Of a DNA stretch of 7,340 nucleotides, positions 5,314 to 7,340 are shown one piece after another (position 1 is the first letter of the stretch; each line of letters starts with the position of its first letter). Location of the stretch: the NCBI GenBank assembly GCA_903921405.1, contig CAIXPV010000096.1, positions 1 to 7,340 of the forward strand, in the 5' to 3' direction. The position numbers and the translations under genes were made by a program. Source of the DNA: an uncultured Actinomycetes bacterium. GTDB lineage: Bacteria > Actinomycetota > Actinomycetes > Nanopelagicales > Nanopelagicaceae. The notes below the pieces were generated by a model. The model was not told the DNA's origin. It worked only from the letters and a program-made list of their open reading frames with translations, and searched no databases.

Positions 5314-7340
5314 GTGCTGCAACCTCCATTACTAACGCGTCGACCGGCAAGCCTTCTCGTGTTGCCCGCTCCATTGCTTCAAGAACGCGAGCGTAATCTC
5401 GTGGCATCACTAATGAGATTCGATGAATAGCGCTATCCCAGTCAGTTAATAACTGAGCAGCTATCAATGAACCAGTGTTTTCATTAAAACTTGTAACGAT
5501 TGATTTCAGCAGCATCTTCTGATCATCAGGAACAGCTAAAACATCAACCATGTCAGTATTAACATTGGCAGGATCTAGATCTAGTACAAAAGCCCGTCCG
5601 CCAGACATTCCGGCAGCAAAGTTTCGACCGGTGCGCCCTAAGACCACAACAGTTCCACCAGTCATGTATTCGCACCCATGATCGCCAATGCCTTCAACGA
5701 TTGCGGTAGCTCCAGAGTTTCTGACACAGAAACGCTCTCCTACAACGCCCCGAATCATGATTTCACCGGATGTTGCTCCGTAACCAATAACATTTCCAGC
5801 GATGACATTTTCGTGTGAAAGATAAGTCGAGGACTCATCAGGGCGAACTATCACGCGTCCGCCTGAAATTCCCTTACCAACGTAGTCATTGGAATCACCA
5901 AAGAGGCGAAGTGTTAAACCGCGAGGAATAAATGCTCCCAATGACTGACCGGCAGAGCCATGCAAAGTGATATCAATCGTTGAATCGGCAAGACCTTCGC
6001 CACCAAATCGTCGAGTAATTTCAGCCCCCAGCATTGTTCCAACCGTGCGATTAACATTTCGTACCGGTAGATCAATTCGCACTATCTCTTTTTTCGTTAG
6101 AGCAGGCTCTGACAAACGAATCAACTCATTATCAAGGGCTGCATCCAACCCATGATCTTGCTTGATTGTATTGTGGAGCGGGCTGTCGCCTTCAGGTTGA
6201 GCCAGCAATGGCGAAAGATCTAATCCGCTTGCCTTCCAATGTTCAACTGCACGACGCGTCTCTAGATACTCAACATGACCAATAGCTTCAAGCAGAGTTC
6301 TAAACCCTAAGCTAGCCAGAATTTCACGCACTTCCTCTGCAATGTATTCGAAGAAAGTCTCAACAAACTCAGGCTTTCCGCTAAATTGCTTTCGCAGCTC
6401 AGGATTTTGCGTTGCAACACCAACAGGGCATGTGTCCAAATGACACACACGCATCATGACGCAACCTGAAACAACCAACGGAGCAGTAGCAAAACCAAAC
6501 TCCTCGGCGCCCAGCAAAGCTGCAATTACAACATCTCGGCCAGTTTTCAACTGTCCATCAGTTTGAACAACGATTCGATCGCGCAAGTTATTGAGAAGTA
6601 ATGTCTGTTGAGTCTCAGCAAGGCCAAGCTCCCACGGTGCACCAGCGTGTTTAAGAGATGTGAGCGGAGAAGCTCCAGTTCCACCATCATGGCCAGAGAT
6701 TAAAACCACATCGGCATGGGCTTTACTGACTCCTGCGGCAACGGTTCCAACGCCAACTTCGGCTACAAGTTTTACATGAACTCGTGCATTCTTGTTGGCA
6801 TTTTTTAAATCATGAATAAGTTGAGCTAAGTCTTCAATTGAATAGATATCGTGATGCGGTGGAGGTGAGATAAGGCCTACTCCAGGCGTTGAATAACGTA
6901 CCTTTGCAATCCATGGATAGACCTTGTTGCCGGGCAGTTGGCCGCCTTCGCCAGGTTTTGCACCTTGAGCGATCTTAATTTGAATATCATCAGAGTTAAC
7001 TAAGTACTCACTTGTTACTCCGAAACGACCAGATGCAACTTGCTTAATTGCTGAACGCTTAGAATCCCCATTCTCCATAACAACAAAACGAGATGGATCT
7101 TCTCCGCCCTCGCCAGTGTTGGATTTTCCACCCAGACGATTCATTGCGATCGCAAGAGTTTCATGAACCTCTTGCGAAACTGAACCATAGGACATGGCGC
7201 CAGTTGAGAAACGTTTAATGATTGCACTTGCCGACTCAACTTCTTCAATTGCAATCGGAGTTTGATCTTTAAATTCAAAGAGTCCACGCAAAGTCATCAA
7301 GCGCGTGCTCTGATCATTGACTCGATTTGTATAACGCTTA
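5306..7340 (-). CDS. gltB: Glutamate synthase (NADPH) large subunit, C-terminal part (cut by the window edge)
   Basis: The frame is open from the right edge to the TGA at 5306-5308, giving 677 visible residues of a protein that is normally about 1,500. The codons upstream of 7300 read KRYTNRVNDQSTR and continue the protein, so the TTG and ATG near 7295-7300 are internal and not a start. Missing are the N-terminal glutamine amidotransferase domain and the central domain. The visible part starts near the FMN-binding synthase barrel, with FSTGAMSYGSVSQEVHE, GEGGEDPSRF and GHDGGTGASPL. The 3Fe-4S cysteines follow in CVMMRVCHLDTC (codons at 6461, 6443 and 6428). The C-terminal beta-helix domain has repeated glycine motifs such as GKGISGGRVIV, CEYMTGGTVVVLG and FAAGMSGGRAFVLD. 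The product makes glutamate in the GS-GOGAT route with GltD, encoded immediately downstream. The frame is intact and the family call is secure. Confidence 0.97.
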   Translation of the reverse strand, partial: KRYTNRVNDQSTRLMTLRGLFEFKDQTPIAIEEVESASAIIKRFSTGAMSYGSVSQEVHETLAIAMNRLGGKSNTGEGGEDPSRFVVMENGDSKRSAIKQVASGRFGVTSEYLVNSDDIQIKIAQGAKPGEGGQLPGNKVYPWIAKVRYSTPGVGLISPPPHHDIYSIEDLAQLIHDLKNANKNARVHVKLVAEVGVGTVAAGVSKAHADVVLISGHDGGTGASPLTSLKHAGAPWELGLAETQQTLLLNNLRDRIVVQTDGQLKTGRDVVIAALLGAEEFGFATAPLVVSGCVMMRVCHLDTCPVGVATQNPELRKQFSGKPEFVETFFEYIAEEVREILASLGFRTLLEAIGHVEYLETRRAVEHWKASGLDLSPLLAQPEGDSPLHNTIKQDHGLDAALDNELIRLSEPALTKKEIVRIDLPVRNVNRTVGTMLGAEITRRFGGEGLADSTIDITLHGSAGQSLGAFIPRGLTLRLFGDSNDYVGKGISGGRVIVRPDESSTYLSHENVIAGNVIGYGATSGEIMIRGVVGERFCVRNSGATAIVEGIGDHGCEYMTGGTVVVLGRTGRNFAAGMSGGRAFVLDLDPANVNTDMVDVLAVPDDQKMLLKSIVTSFNENTGSLIAAQLLTDWDSAIHRISLVMPRDYARVLEAMERATREGLPVDALVMEVAAHG
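5323..5327 (-). promoter_or_regulatory. Ribosome binding site of gltD, inside gltB
   Basis: GGAGG on the minus strand lies within the last codons of gltB, 9 bases before the gltD ATG (5311-5313). It decides between that ATG and the in-frame TTG at 5320-5322, which directly abuts it and would have no spacing. Confidence 0.8.

Noticed and set aside
5313..5322. In-frame TTG start for gltD, three codons upstream of the chosen ATG
   Set aside because: The GGAGG site directly abuts the TTG and leaves no spacing, while it lies 9 bases from the ATG.
312..6155. Open frames of 60-145 codons on the plus strand
   Set aside because: They lie antisense to well-supported genes, have low-complexity or unfamiliar translations and no consistent ribosome binding sites; they are shadows of the minus-strand coding sequence.
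7295..7300. TTG/ATG near 7300 as the start of a shorter GltB-like protein
   Set aside because: The frame stays open to the window edge with sequence that continues a GltB-like protein, so the gene is simply cut by the window.

Overview
The window reads as a stretch of chromosome from a small-genome, moderately low-GC actinobacterium. The evidence is a PdtaR-type receiver-ANTAR regulator, an actinobacterial-style pyruvate kinase, short or overlapping gene junctions and roughly mid-40s percent GC judged by eye. The freshwater acI group (Nanopelagicales) would fit, but that placement is an inference from gene style, not a demonstrated assignment. Every gene I can support lies on the minus strand, so the biological order runs from high to low coordinates.

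Layout in transcription order. (1) The 3' part of gltB, the glutamate synthase large subunit, enters from the right edge and ends at 5306. (2) gltD, the small subunit, follows with an 8-base overlap. (3) pyk, pyruvate kinase, begins 9 bases after gltD, with its ribosome binding site overlapping the gltD stop codon. (4) A 73-nt tRNA gene with anticodon CAA (leucine, UUG) lies 13 bases after pyk. (5) A two-domain response regulator, a close relative of mycobacterial PdtaR, follows 38 bases later. (6) After a 124-base gap comes a secreted solute-binding protein of the branched-chain amino acid type. (7) After a 122-base gap holding a perfect 36-base palindrome and a second dyad comes the start of a LivH-type permease, cut by the left edge. 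There is no stretch of more than 300 bases without a gene.

How the genes fit together: GltBD makes glutamate from glutamine and 2-oxoglutarate, Pyk controls the exit of glycolysis, and the Liv-type transporter imports amino acids. The ANTAR regulator, which acts on nascent RNA in characterised relatives, sits between the metabolic and transport halves. No terminator is visible from gltB to the regulator, so the tRNA may be processed out of a longer transcript.

The most unusual observation is the tRNA. A CAA anticodon means leucine, and bacterial tRNA-Leu is normally a class II tRNA with a long variable arm, but this gene folds cleanly with only a 5-nt variable loop. Other points worth a look are the non-lipoprotein solute-binding protein, the K+-independent signature in pyruvate kinase, and the two inverted repeats between the binding protein and permease genes. 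I saw no mobile element, CRISPR array, phage gene or clearly undescribed protein system.
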